A stretch of 64,000 nucleotides of DNA from Thiospirillum jenense (GTDB lineage Bacteria > Pseudomonadota > Gammaproteobacteria > Chromatiales > Chromatiaceae), in the NCBI RefSeq assembly GCF_014145225.1, contig NZ_JABVCQ010000012.1, positions 1 to 64,000 of the forward strand, in the 5' to 3' direction. Below, in pieces: positions 1 through 8,900 of the stretch. The position numbers and the translations under genes were made by a program. How positions within the stretch are numbered: position 1 is the stretch's first letter; every line of letters starts with the position of its first letter. The notes beneath the pieces were generated by a model. It was given only the letters and a program-made list of their open reading frames with translations, ran no database searches and was not told the DNA's origin.

Positions 1-52
1 CCTAACAATGCCATACACTCGCTCTGGGTCGGTAATGGCTGTTATTAGCGCC

Positions 53-82
53 GTAGGTTGGGTTGCAATTACGCAACCCAAC
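53..82. repeat. Palindromic intergenic repeat, GTAGGTTGGGTT type
   Basis: The arms GTTGGGTTGC (57-66) and GCAACCCAAC (73-82) are perfect reverse complements around a 6-nt loop, preceded by GTAG. It lies 30 bp before the first DUF29 gene. A degenerate copy in the opposite orientation lies at 1685-1713. Elements of this kind are common dispersed palindromes in DUF29-rich genomes. There is no T-run, so it is not a classical terminator. Confidence 0.7.
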
Positions 83-111
83 AATTCCTTTAAAATCGAA
101 CTCTTCATACC

Positions 112-594
112 ATGACTGAATTAAGCACCCTATATGACACCAATTACAGCGCCTGGGCAACGCAAACGGCTGAATTATTACGCACCGGGCGCTTTGCTGA
201 ATTAGACATCGAGCATTTGTTAATTGAACTTAGCGACATGAGTAAAAGTGAGCGGGATGAACTGGAAAGTCGCCTATTGATTTTAATTTCCCATTTATTA
301 AAATGGGAATACCAATATCACACCTTATCTGAACGGTGGCGGGAATTTGATGGCCGCAGTTGGCAACGCACAATTATTGAACAACGGAAACGCTTAAAAC
401 GGCGATTGCTTAAATCGCCTGGCTTAAAAGCAATTGTGAACGAAGTAATTGCCGATGTGTATTCCGATGCGGTAGATTTAGCGCATAAAGAAACGCACTT
501 GCCCATCACGACCTTTCCAATTCACTGCCCCTATCAATTGGCGCAATTGTTGGATGATAATTATTATCCTGACGCAGGACATGACAAGCCATGA
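112..594 (+). CDS. DUF29 family protein, copy A1
   Basis: A 160-residue DUF29-family protein of unknown function. The family signature is visible: a short N-terminal helix with the YDTNYSAWATQTAELLR stretch, then AELDIEHLLIELSDM, a central LLKWEYQ...W segment, and a C-terminal HLP...CPY stretch ending in LLDDNYYP. It is the first of four near-identical copies. Its middle segments (about residues 42-62 and 95-110) match copy A2 at 1758, while both ends match its immediate neighbour B1. Its stop overlaps the next ATG by 4 bp (ATGA), so the two are probably translationally coupled. The start is fixed by alignment with the other copies; no good Shine-Dalgarno sequence precedes it. The family assignment is firm. 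The function is not known; DUF29 genes are often multicopy in cyanobacteria and sulfur bacteria. Confidence 0.9.
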   Translation: MTELSTLYDTNYSAWATQTAELLRTGRFAELDIEHLLIELSDMSKSERDELESRLLILISHLLKWEYQYHTLSERWREFDGRSWQRTIIEQRKRLKRRLLKSPGLKAIVNEVIADVYSDAVDLAHKETHLPITTFPIHCPYQLAQLLDDNYYPDAGHDKP

Positions 595-1064
595 CTGAAT
601 TAAGCACCCTATATGACACCAATTACAGCGCCTGGGCAACGCAGACGGCTGAATTATTACGCACCGGGCGCTTTGCTGAATTAGACATCGCGCATTTGTT
701 AATTGAACTTAGCGACATGAGTAAAAGTGACCGCCGCGAATTGTCTAACCGCTTGTTAATTCTATTGGCGCACCTACTAAAATGGCAATATCAATATCAC
801 ATCTTATCCGAACGGTGGCGTGAATTTGACGGACGCAGTTGGCAGCGGACTATCACTGAACAACGCAAACGCATTGCTATTTTACTGCGGCAAGCGCCCG
901 GCTTAAAAGCAATTATTAATGACGTGATTGCCGAGGTCTATTCAGATGCGGTAGATTTGGCGCATAAAGAAACGCACTTGCCTATGACGACCTTTCCAAT
1001 TCATTGCCTTTATCAGTTGACGCAACTATTGGATGATAATTATTATCCGGAATCAGCAGTTTAG
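591..1064 (+). CDS. DUF29 family protein, copy B1
   Basis: A 157-residue DUF29 protein and the second member of the first pair. Compared with A1 the central block reads SDRRELSNRLLILLAHLLKW instead of SERDELESRLLILISHLLKW. The segment around residue 95-110 reads RIAILLRQAPGLKAII instead of RLKRRLLKSPGLKAIV. Both differences are shared with copy B2 at 2237. The first 40 residues, the WREFDGRSW stretch and the C-terminal TTFPIHC are those of A1. The start overlaps the A1 stop by 4 bp. The C-terminus (PESAV) differs from the other three copies. Function unknown. Confidence 0.9.
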   Translation: MTELSTLYDTNYSAWATQTAELLRTGRFAELDIAHLLIELSDMSKSDRRELSNRLLILLAHLLKWQYQYHILSERWREFDGRSWQRTITEQRKRIAILLRQAPGLKAIINDVIAEVYSDAVDLAHKETHLPMTTFPIHCLYQLTQLLDDNYYPESAV

Positions 1065-1087
1065 CTGACACAATATGAGGTTAAATA

Positions 1088-1663
1088 ATGAATATGCCAC
1101 AACTTGCTAATACCTCAGAACGGTTTAACTATGGTGATTATTGCCAATGGCCGGCCGATGAACGTTGGGAGTTAATTGATGGACAAGCCTTCGCTATGAC
1201 CGCGCCCAGCCGTCTTCATCAAGCGTTCGTCGTGGAATTGACGCGCCAGATTGCTAATGCACTACAGAATCATCCGTGTCGTGTTTATGTCGCCCCCTTT
1301 GATGTTCGTTTACCGAAATATGATGAGTCAGATGATCGCATTGACACGGTGGCGCAACCCGATTTAGCGATCATTTGTGATCGGAATAAATTGGATGATA
1401 AAGGCTGTCGCGGCGCGCCGGATTGGGTGATTGAAATCCTCTCGCCCAGTAGCGCGGCACACGATCAAATCCATAAACTGGCGTTATATGAACGGCACGG
1501 TGTGCGTGAATACTGGTTATTGCATCCAATTGATCGGATTTTAATGATTTATCTTTTAGGTGAAGATCGGCGCTTTGGCAAACCAACCGTATGCGAATTA
1601 ATTCAGCCGACGGCGGTGACAGTGATTGATGGATTAAACATTCAGTGGCCTGAGATGCTGTAG
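1088..1663 (+). CDS. Uma2 family endonuclease-like protein (DUF820)
   Basis: A 191-residue Uma2/DUF820 protein with a PD-(D/E)XK nuclease-like fold. The family core is visible: an ELIDG start, VAQPDLAIIC as the PD motif, then PDWVIEILSPSS carrying the acidic and polar positions, and the C-terminal YERHGVREYWLLHP block. It begins 23 bp after the B1 stop, with GAGG about 9 nt before the ATG, and it sits between the two DUF29 pairs. Nuclease activity is inferred from the fold; most Uma2 proteins are uncharacterised and are abundant in genomes that also have many DUF29 genes. It may form part of one transcription unit with A1 and B1. Confidence 0.85.
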   Translation: MNMPQLANTSERFNYGDYCQWPADERWELIDGQAFAMTAPSRLHQAFVVELTRQIANALQNHPCRVYVAPFDVRLPKYDESDDRIDTVAQPDLAIICDRNKLDDKGCRGAPDWVIEILSPSSAAHDQIHKLALYERHGVREYWLLHPIDRILMIYLLGEDRRFGKPTVCELIQPTAVTVIDGLNIQWPEML

Positions 1664-1684
1664 GTTAAATGATTGCTTTTGGAT

Positions 1685-1713
1685 GTTGGGTTGATTACAT
1701 TAACTCAATCTAC
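1685..1713. repeat. Degenerate inverted copy of the 53-82 palindrome
   Basis: Read on the minus strand this starts GTAGATTGAGTT and ends CAACCCAAC, against GTAGGTTGGGTT and CAACCCAAC at 53-82. It is therefore the same element in reverse orientation, decayed in one arm. The two copies bracket the block A1-B1-Uma2. Confidence 0.6.
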
Positions 1714-1757
1714 GCGAATTGAATAACGATTATTCCCAAATCAAAACACACAACACC

Positions 1758-2240
1758 ATGACAGAATTAAACACGCTTTATGATAGCAATTACAGCGCGT
1801 GGGCAACGCAGACGGCTGAATTATTACGCGCCGGGCGCTTTGCTGAATTAGACATCGAGCATTTGTTAATTGAACTCAGCGATATGAGTAAAAGTGAACG
1901 GGACGAGCTGGAAAGTCGCCTATTGATTTTGATTTCTCACTTACTAAAATGGGAATACCAATATCAAACCTTATCTGAACGCTGGCGCGAATTTAAAGGT
2001 GATAGTTGGCAACGGACGATTATTGAACAACGGAAACGCTTAAAACGGCGATTGCTTAAATCGCCCGGCTTAAAAGCAATTGTGAACGAAGTAATTGCCG
2101 AGGTGTATTCCGATGCGGTAGATTTGGCGCATAAAGAAACGCACTTGCCTATGACGACCTTTCCTGTCAACTGCCCCTATCAGTTGGCGCAATTGTTGGA
2201 TGATAATTATTATCCAGAAGCGGGGTACACAACACCATGA
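1758..2240 (+). CDS. DUF29 family protein, copy A2
   Basis: A 160-residue DUF29 protein starting the second pair. A TTG-initiated extension to 1719 would add 13 residues that no other copy has; the ATG at 1758 aligns exactly with the other three starts, so it is preferred. The central segments (SERDELESRLLILISHLLKW, and RLKRRLLKSPGLKAIV around residue 95-110) are those of A1. The beginning (MTELNTLYDSN, LLRAGRF), the WREFKGDSW stretch and the end (TTFPVNCPY) are shared with B2. The stop overlaps the B2 start by 4 bp. Function unknown. Confidence 0.9.
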   Translation: MTELNTLYDSNYSAWATQTAELLRAGRFAELDIEHLLIELSDMSKSERDELESRLLILISHLLKWEYQYQTLSERWREFKGDSWQRTIIEQRKRLKRRLLKSPGLKAIVNEVIAEVYSDAVDLAHKETHLPMTTFPVNCPYQLAQLLDDNYYPEAGYTTP

Positions 2241-2719
2241 CAGAATTAAACACGCTTTATGATAGTAATTACAGCGCGTGGGCGACGCAGACGGCTGAAT
2301 TATTGCGCGCCGGGCGCTTTGCTGAATTAGACATCGAGCATTTGTTAATTGAACTCAGCGATATGAGTAAAAGTGACCGCCGCGAATTAGCCAATCGTTT
2401 ATTAATTCTGTTGGCGCACCTATTAAAATGGCAATATCAATACCACATCTTATCTGAACGGTGGCGTGAGTTTAAAGGTGATAGTTGGCAGCGGACAATT
2501 ATTGAACAGCGCAAACGCATTGCGGTTTTATTGCGGCAAGCGCCCGGCTTAAAAGCAATTATCCATGAAGTGATTGCCGATGTGTATTCAGATGCGGCAG
2601 ATTTGGCGCATAAAGAAACGCACTTACCTATGACGACTTTTCCTGTCAACTGCCCCTATCAGTTGGCGCAACTATTGGATGACAATTATTATCCGGAAGC
2701 GGGATGCGCAACGCCATAA
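2237..2719 (+). CDS. DUF29 family protein, copy B2
   Basis: A 160-residue DUF29 protein, the last intact copy. It has the B-type central block (SDRRELANRLLILLAHLLKW, RIAVLLRQAPGLKAII) but the ends of its neighbour A2 (MTELNTLYDSN, WREFKGDSW, TTFPVNC). Its stop codon TAA sits at 2717-2719 in the sequence CCATAA, exactly where the other junctions have CCATGA. The overlapping ATG of a further copy has thus become ATA (see 2716-2781). Function unknown. Confidence 0.9.
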   Translation: MTELNTLYDSNYSAWATQTAELLRAGRFAELDIEHLLIELSDMSKSDRRELANRLLILLAHLLKWQYQYHILSERWREFKGDSWQRTIIEQRKRIAVLLRQAPGLKAIIHEVIADVYSDAADLAHKETHLPMTTFPVNCPYQLAQLLDDNYYPEAGCATP

Positions 2720-2781
2720 CTGAATTAAACACAGTTAATAACAGCAATGACAGCGCGTGGGCGACGCAGACGGCTGAATGA
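2716..2781 (+). pseudogene. Remnant of a fifth DUF29 copy
   Basis: Reading from ATA at 2716 gives a decayed version of the DUF29 N-terminus: TELNT is kept, YDSNYS has become NNSNDS, and SAWATQTAE is intact before a TGA at 2779. The start codon is lost (ATG to ATA) and similarity ends after about 22 codons. This is a dead, truncated tandem copy. Confidence 0.75.
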
Positions 2782-2846
2782 TTAAATTATTCACCTAAAT
2801 TGGACTGCGCGAGCAACCCGCCATTTCATTTCAATTGCCCACTGCG

Positions 2847-3611
2847 TCATTCATATTTATCCAAGTCTATTGCCTGCCCGCCTTCAAACCGCCGCCACTG
2901 CGCCCCGTCCCAGATTTCCAGCGGCCGATACTGTTGTTTATAAGCCATTTTGCGGCTGTTGGCGATCCAATATCCCAAATACAAATGCGTCACCCCCAAC
3001 TGCTGCGCTTCGGTGATTTGCGCCAAGATCGCCGCTGTCCCGAGAGCGCGGCTGGACTCCGCGGGATCAAAAAAGGTGTACACCGCCGACAAGCCATCAC
3101 TCAACACGTCAGTCACCGCCACCGCGACCAGCCGCTCGCCCTCGCGCAATTCCAATAACCAGGTGTCGCCGCCCCACGCCGTCAACAAAAAGCGTTCGTA
3201 AGCGTCAGTTGAGACATCGTCCGCCATGTCGCCATCCGAATGCCGCGTTAATACATAACGCGAATAGAGCGCGTAATGTTCGGCATCAAACTGCGGCGAG
3301 CGTTGAATGCAGCGTAAATCTTGATTGCGTTTAGCCGCCCGCCGCTGGGAGCGATTCGGTTGAAATTGCGCCACCGGCAAGCGCACGGCACGGCATTGTT
3401 GACACTGGTGCGGACGACACGAGGGGCGGTAAAAATGACTGCCGCTGCGGCGAAAACCAATTTCCTGCAACCACTGCGCCCGCTCAGTGTTGATTTCGGC
3501 AAGTGGATCAACAAACAACGTCCGCGCTCGTTGCTGGTCAAGATACGAGCAGGGGTGATCGTCAGTGAGATACAGTTGCAGGGCGTGATTGATTGGCGGC
3601 TCGGAAGTCAT
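2847..3611 (-). CDS. bpt: Aspartate/glutamate leucyltransferase (Bpt/Ate)
   Basis: A 254-residue member of the bacterial arginyl/leucyltransferase family. It transfers leucine from Leu-tRNA to N-terminal Asp or Glu, making an N-degron for ClpS/ClpAP. Family marks are [15 protein letters not shown] near the N-terminus, [12 protein letters not shown] followed by the cysteine cluster [13 protein letters not shown], and [11 protein letters not shown] in the middle. The length fits the family (about 235-255). Its ATG overlaps the aat stop by 4 bp, so the two transferases form one coupled unit covering both arms of the bacterial N-end rule. Confidence 0.93.
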   Translation of the reverse strand: MTSEPPINHALQLYLTDDHPCSYLDQQRARTLFVDPLAEINTERAQWLQEIGFRRSGSHFYRPSCRPHQCQQCRAVRLPVAQFQPNRSQRRAAKRNQDLRCIQRSPQFDAEHYALYSRYVLTRHSDGDMADDVSTDAYERFLLTAWGGDTWLLELREGERLVAVAVTDVLSDGLSAVYTFFDPAESSRALGTAAILAQITEAQQLGVTHLYLGYWIANSRKMAYKQQYRPLEIWDGAQWRRFEGGQAIDLDKYE

Positions 3612-4354
3612 AGGGTGTCAGTTTGAGCAAGTGGAAAGTGGAGCGGGGCGGGATCCCACACGTTGACGGCGCAGGGCAGGTCGCGCACTGCGGTTAAACG
3701 GGTGACGAATTCGGCGCGGGACATGAGGTGCGCGCCCATGCGCATCAGGTGGCCGGTCAACACTTGGCAGTCAATGAGCGCAAATTGCCCGCGTGCCAAT
3801 TGGTGGCATAATTGCACCAGTGCGATTTTGGACGCATTGTCCGCCGCGCTGAACATGGATTCGCCAAAAAATGCGCGGCCGATTGCCACACCGTACAGAC
3901 CACCGACCAGTTTTTGCGTGTGCCAAACTTCCACCGAATGCGCAAAACCGCGCTCGTGCAGGGTGCAGTAGGCGCGGATCATCTCGGGTAACAGCCAGGT
4001 GCCGTCGTGCTGGCGCTGGGCGGCGCACTGGTGAATCACGGCGGGAAAATCGCGGTCGAAGGTGACGCCAAAGCGGCGTTTACGCAACAGTTTGGCCAGA
4101 CTGTGTGAAATATGCAACGCGCTCGGCAGTAACACGGTGCGCGGGTCGGGCGCCCACCACAGAATCGGCTCGCCCTGACTGTACCAGGGAAAAATGCCGT
4201 GTCGGTACGCATTGACCAACCGCGTCACGCTCAGATCGCCGCCGATGGCTAATAACCCGTCGGGATCGCGTAATGCTTTGCTGACATCGGGAAATGCGCC
4301 GCTGGGATCATTGGCGGATAATAGATACGGCAATGAAGCGGCGTAGCGAATCAC
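3608..4354 (-). CDS. aat: Leucyl/phenylalanyl-tRNA--protein transferase
   Basis: A 248-residue Aat, which conjugates Leu or Phe from aminoacyl-tRNA to proteins with N-terminal Arg or Lys. Recognisable blocks are [67 protein letters not shown] and [19 protein letters not shown]. The start codon is GTG at 4354; the next downstream Met would remove the conserved N-terminal block, so GTG is favoured. It overlaps bpt by 4 bp. Cytoplasmic. Confidence 0.95.
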   Translation of the reverse strand: MIRYAASLPYLLSANDPSGAFPDVSKALRDPDGLLAIGGDLSVTRLVNAYRHGIFPWYSQGEPILWWAPDPRTVLLPSALHISHSLAKLLRKRRFGVTFDRDFPAVIHQCAAQRQHDGTWLLPEMIRAYCTLHERGFAHSVEVWHTQKLVGGLYGVAIGRAFFGESMFSAADNASKIALVQLCHQLARGQFALIDCQVLTGHLMRMGAHLMSRAEFVTRLTAVRDLPCAVNVWDPAPLHFPLAQTDTL

Positions 4355-4458
4355 AATGCCGCCGTATTCGAGTTGGACGCAATTAATAATACCGTTAATT
4401 GGTCATTTAATTGCATTTGTACACCTCACGGCGGCGCAGTTGCATTATTGAAAACGCC

Positions 4459-5298
4459 TCAACTCGGGCGGCCGGGCGCCGTCCAGCGTTCAATTTCACG
4501 ATTGAGATTGCGCCCGTAAAAAATCTCCATCATCTCCCGCCGCACCAGACGTTGAATACGCTCGTATTCTTTATCCGACAATTCGGCCGTATTCACACAA
4601 AACAAATAATCGTCCAAGCGGAAATCATTCACCACCATTTTGGTGTGGAATAGATTTTCTTGATAGACGTTGACATCAATCATTTGGTATGCGTATTTGG
4701 TCTCGGGCGTCAAATAGTTCTGAATGGAACTGATGTTATGGTCAATAAAATGTTTACGGCCGGTTAAATTGCGCGTAAAGCCGCGCACCCGGTAATCCAT
4801 AATGACGATGTCCGATTCCAATGCGCGAATTAAATAATTCAACGCCTTGAGTGGTGAAATTAACCCGCAGGTCGAAACATCAATATCCGCCCGAAAAGTG
4901 CTAATACCATTGCGCGGATGACTTTCGGGATAAGTATGCACCGCAATATGGCTTTTATCTAAATGCGCCACCACCGCATCTGGTAAAGGCCCGGGCGTGG
5001 CGGAATTACTCATCGCCTCTTCACCGGGATGTTCTTCGGCAATTAACATGGTGACGGATGCGCCCTGCGGGTCATAATCCTGTCGCGCAACATTTAATAC
5101 ATTGGCACCGATGATATTCGCCACTTTGGTTAAAATCGTCGTTAAACGTTCTGCATTATAAGCCTCATCAATATAAGCAATATAGGCTTCTCGTTGTTCA
5201 CAAGAATCGGTATAGCACACATCGTAGATATTGAAACTCAACGACTTGGTCAGATTATTGAAGCCTTGTAACTTCAAGCGTTTTAATGGCTGTGTCAT
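4459..5298 (-). CDS. speD: S-adenosylmethionine decarboxylase proenzyme
   Basis: A 279-residue E. coli-type SpeD, the pyruvoyl enzyme that supplies decarboxylated AdoMet for spermidine synthesis. The self-cleavage site is in [12 protein letters not shown], with Ser116 becoming the pyruvoyl group (E. coli Ser112). Flanking conserved blocks include [35 protein letters not shown] and [18 protein letters not shown]. It is slightly longer than the E. coli enzyme. It follows the OsmC-like gene by 57 bp on the same strand, a neighbour pair also seen in pseudomonads, so they are probably co-transcribed. A G-rich stretch (GGGGGT) lies a few nt before the ATG. Confidence 0.95.
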   Translation of the reverse strand: MTQPLKRLKLQGFNNLTKSLSFNIYDVCYTDSCEQREAYIAYIDEAYNAERLTTILTKVANIIGANVLNVARQDYDPQGASVTMLIAEEHPGEEAMSNSATPGPLPDAVVAHLDKSHIAVHTYPESHPRNGISTFRADIDVSTCGLISPLKALNYLIRALESDIVIMDYRVRGFTRNLTGRKHFIDHNISSIQNYLTPETKYAYQMIDVNVYQENLFHTKMVVNDFRLDDYLFCVNTAELSDKEYERIQRLVRREMMEIFYGRNLNREIERWTAPGRPS

Positions 5299-5355
5299 GG
5301 TACCCCCAATTAAGGGCGCGAGAATTGCTCCGTTACGCGCAAAGGTTCAAACAAA

Positions 5356-5808
5356 TTACTCAGTGTCACTGAGTGCTATTAACACCGCCGGATCAGGGCG
5401 GCGAATTTCGTAATCATGGGTGATGGTGGCCGTGGCGCCCAACATAATTGCCGCCGAGCAGTATTTTTCCGCGCTGAGTTTAATTGCCCGCTCGACGTGA
5501 CGCGGATTTAACTCCTGCCCGGTGATAATAAAATGCACATGGATTTGCGTAAAGACTTTTGGATCGGTACTCGCCCGTTCCGCCGTGATTTCCACCACGC
5601 AATCCGTCACCGCTTGTCGAGCGCGGCGCAAGATCAATAGCACATCAAATTGTGTGCAACCCCCCATCCCTAATAATAACAATTCCATTGGCCGAGCGCC
5701 GAAGTTATTTCCCCCAAACGCCGGTGGCCCGTCCATGACAATTGTATGACCGCTGTCGGTGTGACCCAACATCACACAATTTTCTACCCATTTAATGCGC
5801 GCTTGCAT
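5356..5808 (-). CDS. OsmC family protein (YhfA-like)
   Basis: A 150-residue OsmC/Ohr-superfamily protein of the YhfA branch. The two superfamily cysteines are present, in GMGGCTQFDVLLILR and KYCSAAIMLGATA, along with GPPAFGGNNFGARPMELLL near the N-terminus. OsmC and Ohr relatives reduce organic peroxides; the YhfA subgroup has no proven substrate. It is upstream of speD on the same strand, 57 bp apart. Confidence 0.88.
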   Translation of the reverse strand: MQARIKWVENCVMLGHTDSGHTIVMDGPPAFGGNNFGARPMELLLLGMGGCTQFDVLLILRRARQAVTDCVVEITAERASTDPKVFTQIHVHFIITGQELNPRHVERAIKLSAEKYCSAAIMLGATATITHDYEIRRPDPAVLIALSDTE

Positions 5809-5904
5809 GATAATTGTCGTTTCCTAAACAATGGCGGCGTGTTAATTAAGAATTGAAAATGAACACGCATACTGTGACAACTCGGGTCAATTTTATCACT
5901 AAAA

Positions 5905-8900
5905 TCAAAACTGTTCCAAAAACCAATTATCTGCCGGCGGGGCGGGTGATTTTTTCGGCACCAGCGCGGCGCTCGACATTTTCACCCGCTCGGTCAATTG
6001 CTGACCAACCGACCAGGTCGGCGCGGAGGTGCGCTGCAACGTCGGTTGTTTCCAATCACCCGTGACGCGATATTGATAACTGCTCAGGCGATCCACCGCC
6101 CCGCCCGCCGCCTTGTCCACCAAATACACCGCCGCCCCGACCAGCGGCCCGCCCGCCACCGCACTCGCCAATGCCACGCCTGAGCCAATTTTTGGTGTAA
6201 TTTCAACCAGATGGTCAACTGATGCGCGCACCAAATTCGTCGTGCCAGTGATGCGCACATCCGCCGTCGGTGACAGCAGCTGAATTGGATTTAACCGCGC
6301 CCGCCCGCGTTCCAGTTGCACCTGCCCGCTGACGCGATCAAAACTCAACCCGTCCGCAATCACGTCGCTAAAATCCAGCGTCACGCGCCGTAAAATCGCG
6401 TTCACGTTCAAAATTCCCAGCATCCGCCCGACGCCCGGCTCGACGTTGAGTAACTGCCCGCCGCCCAATTCAAACCAAATTTGCCCGCCCACCTGCGCCA
6501 GCGTGACCTCGGCGGGCGCCGCCGCCCACTCCAGCCGCGCCGTCGCCTCCAACACCCCACGCTCAAGTCCTTGATAAATCGCCAATTGTTTCAACACCGC
6601 CCCGCTGTCCGCGCAGGACAGATGCACATTCAACCGCGTTGACTCGTCCGTCCAACTGCCCGTCCCGCTCAATGTCAGCCACCGCCCATCAACCCGCAGC
6701 GCCTGCAAACGAATGCCCAGCGGGTCGGGCACCAATTGCAGCGCCGCCGACCCGAGCGCCAATTCGCCCCACTGCAATTGACCAATTGACAATGTCACCG
6801 CCGGCCACGAGCGCGGGTTGGCCGAACGCGGCGCCGCTGGCGACTTGACTGCTGCCGCGTCACCCGCCGCCGCGGCCGCTTGCTGCAACAGTGGTTTTAA
6901 ATCCAATTGTTGCAATTCCGCCACGAGCGGCGGCTGACGGCTGGACGCGGCGGGAATGCGCACCTGCCCGCGTCCCTCGGGTACTTGCGCGCTGATGAGC
7001 CAATCTTTGGCTAACTGCTTGATTTCTAACTGAACTTGCGTTCCCAGCCGAATATTCAACAGCGGCGGCTGATCGGCAATTAAACGAGTCGTGATAACCA
7101 ACACCCGCGCCGCCGCCGCCGATTTGCCCAATGATCCGGGCAATTGCAGCGCCGTCCCGCGCAAATCGGAACTGAGTTGCACCGTCAACGGCGGCGCCGC
7201 CGCCCCGACATCGGCGTTGCGCAGCGCCAGCGTCAACTGCCACGCACTCTCGCCGCTGGCAACTGACCAGAGCGCATTGGGAAACAACCGCGCCAGTTGC
7301 GGCACCGCAACAGTGGCCGTCATGGTCACAAGCGTTTGCGCACCCGCCGCACGATTGGCTTGCGTCGTGGCGATCTGCACCCGCAGTGGTCGCCCATCAC
7401 ACTGCGCGTTCAATGACGGCGCGGTGAGACCCTGTGGCGTAAATGTCAATTGCCCGCGCACCTGGTCAAAATGTAATGTGTCGCGCAAATCACCCAGTGG
7501 CCGCAGCGCAACACTGGTGGCGCCGTCAAATGCCAGTTGCCCGCGATAATTCCACGCCGCGTCAGAATTGAGCGGCACGTCGAGCTGCAACTCGATGCCC
7601 AAGTCACCCGTGACCTCGAACGCTCGGCTCAAGTGACCAAAACGGTCAACCAGTGGCGTTTCTGCCAACACTCGCAATCCGTCGCTGGCCGGCCCCGCGC
7701 CGTGCAGTTGTAAATTTAACACGGTGGCATGTGCCAAATCAGGCAAGGTCGCGCTGCCGCTGACCAGGCGCGTGTTGAGAAACTGCCCATTTTGCGCGGT
7801 AATTTCCATGCTATTGGCGGTGAACCGCAACTCGGCGGCCAGCTCAGTCAGCGGCGGCCAGTTGTCGGGTTGATAATCTAAGACACCGTTGCGTAATTGT
7901 AACACAGCTAAAAAAATGCCTTGCTGAGTTTTGAACGGGTAATCGGCCAGCCGCCCGCGTAACAAAATGTCACCGCTGGTCAACTCGCCCGCGACAATCG
8001 CCTGATTTAACCAGCGCCGCAGGTGCGGTTTGACTAATTTGACCGGCAAATACCGCCCGACCGCGGCCGCGTTGGCATCGCGCAGGTGCAGGTGAATGTC
8101 CGCCGCCGGGCTGGGATCGCCGGCACGAAATTGGAGTTGTAACCGCGTTTCGGTGTACGCATCGGACGTGATCGCCACCAACGCGGGCGCGCTGATGGTC
8201 AGGTCGCCCGCCGCGTCAAACGCCCAGCCAAGTTCGCCGTCAAGGTGGCGCAGCGGCAGCGCCGTCAGCAAATATGGGCGTAAATCCAACTCGCCGTCGG
8301 TGCTGTGCAAATGCGCAACACCGCCGCTCGCCGTCAACGCAAATTGCACGTTGAGATGTTTGACGCCGGGCAACTTGGCGGTCGCCGCAGCAGTCAAGTC
8401 GTGGATTTGACCGCGCAGTTGCCAAGTGGCCGCGGCGTTTGATGGCGCTTTTACCACAGATGGTAGATTTGCAACGATCTGCACCTGTTGCAATTGCCCG
8501 CCGAGCGGTTGCGCGAGTAACGGCTGCAATTGACCAGGTAGCGGCAGCGCGGCGCTCTGCACTAGTTGGCGTAACTCGTTGATTGGTAACGCATCTAGCG
8601 CGGCAGTCAACTGCTGGCGCTGCGGCTGCCACGCGCCGCGCAGCGTCCAACCTGTGGTAAAAATACCGCCGCCAAGGTGGCGCAGGTGCGTGTGCCAGTC
8701 GCCCGTGTCACGCTGCCACCGTGCCTGCGCCGTCAAGCTGCCGAGTGCTAAAATATCCCCAACTTTGTAAAGAAAATCCCCCCCGCTCCCCTTTTGCAAA
8801 GGGGGGTGAAGAGTTGACGCAACACGTTGTAATTGCACATCAGTCACCGTCACCTGATGCACCGCGCTGGTCAGTTGCCCGCCGCGCAATTCACTCCAGC

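Noticed and set aside
112-2781. Repeated DUF29 DNA as a possible CRISPR or tandem-repeat array
   Set aside because: The repeat unit is a complete coding sequence of about 480 bp with diverged middles and no short regular repeats or spacers.
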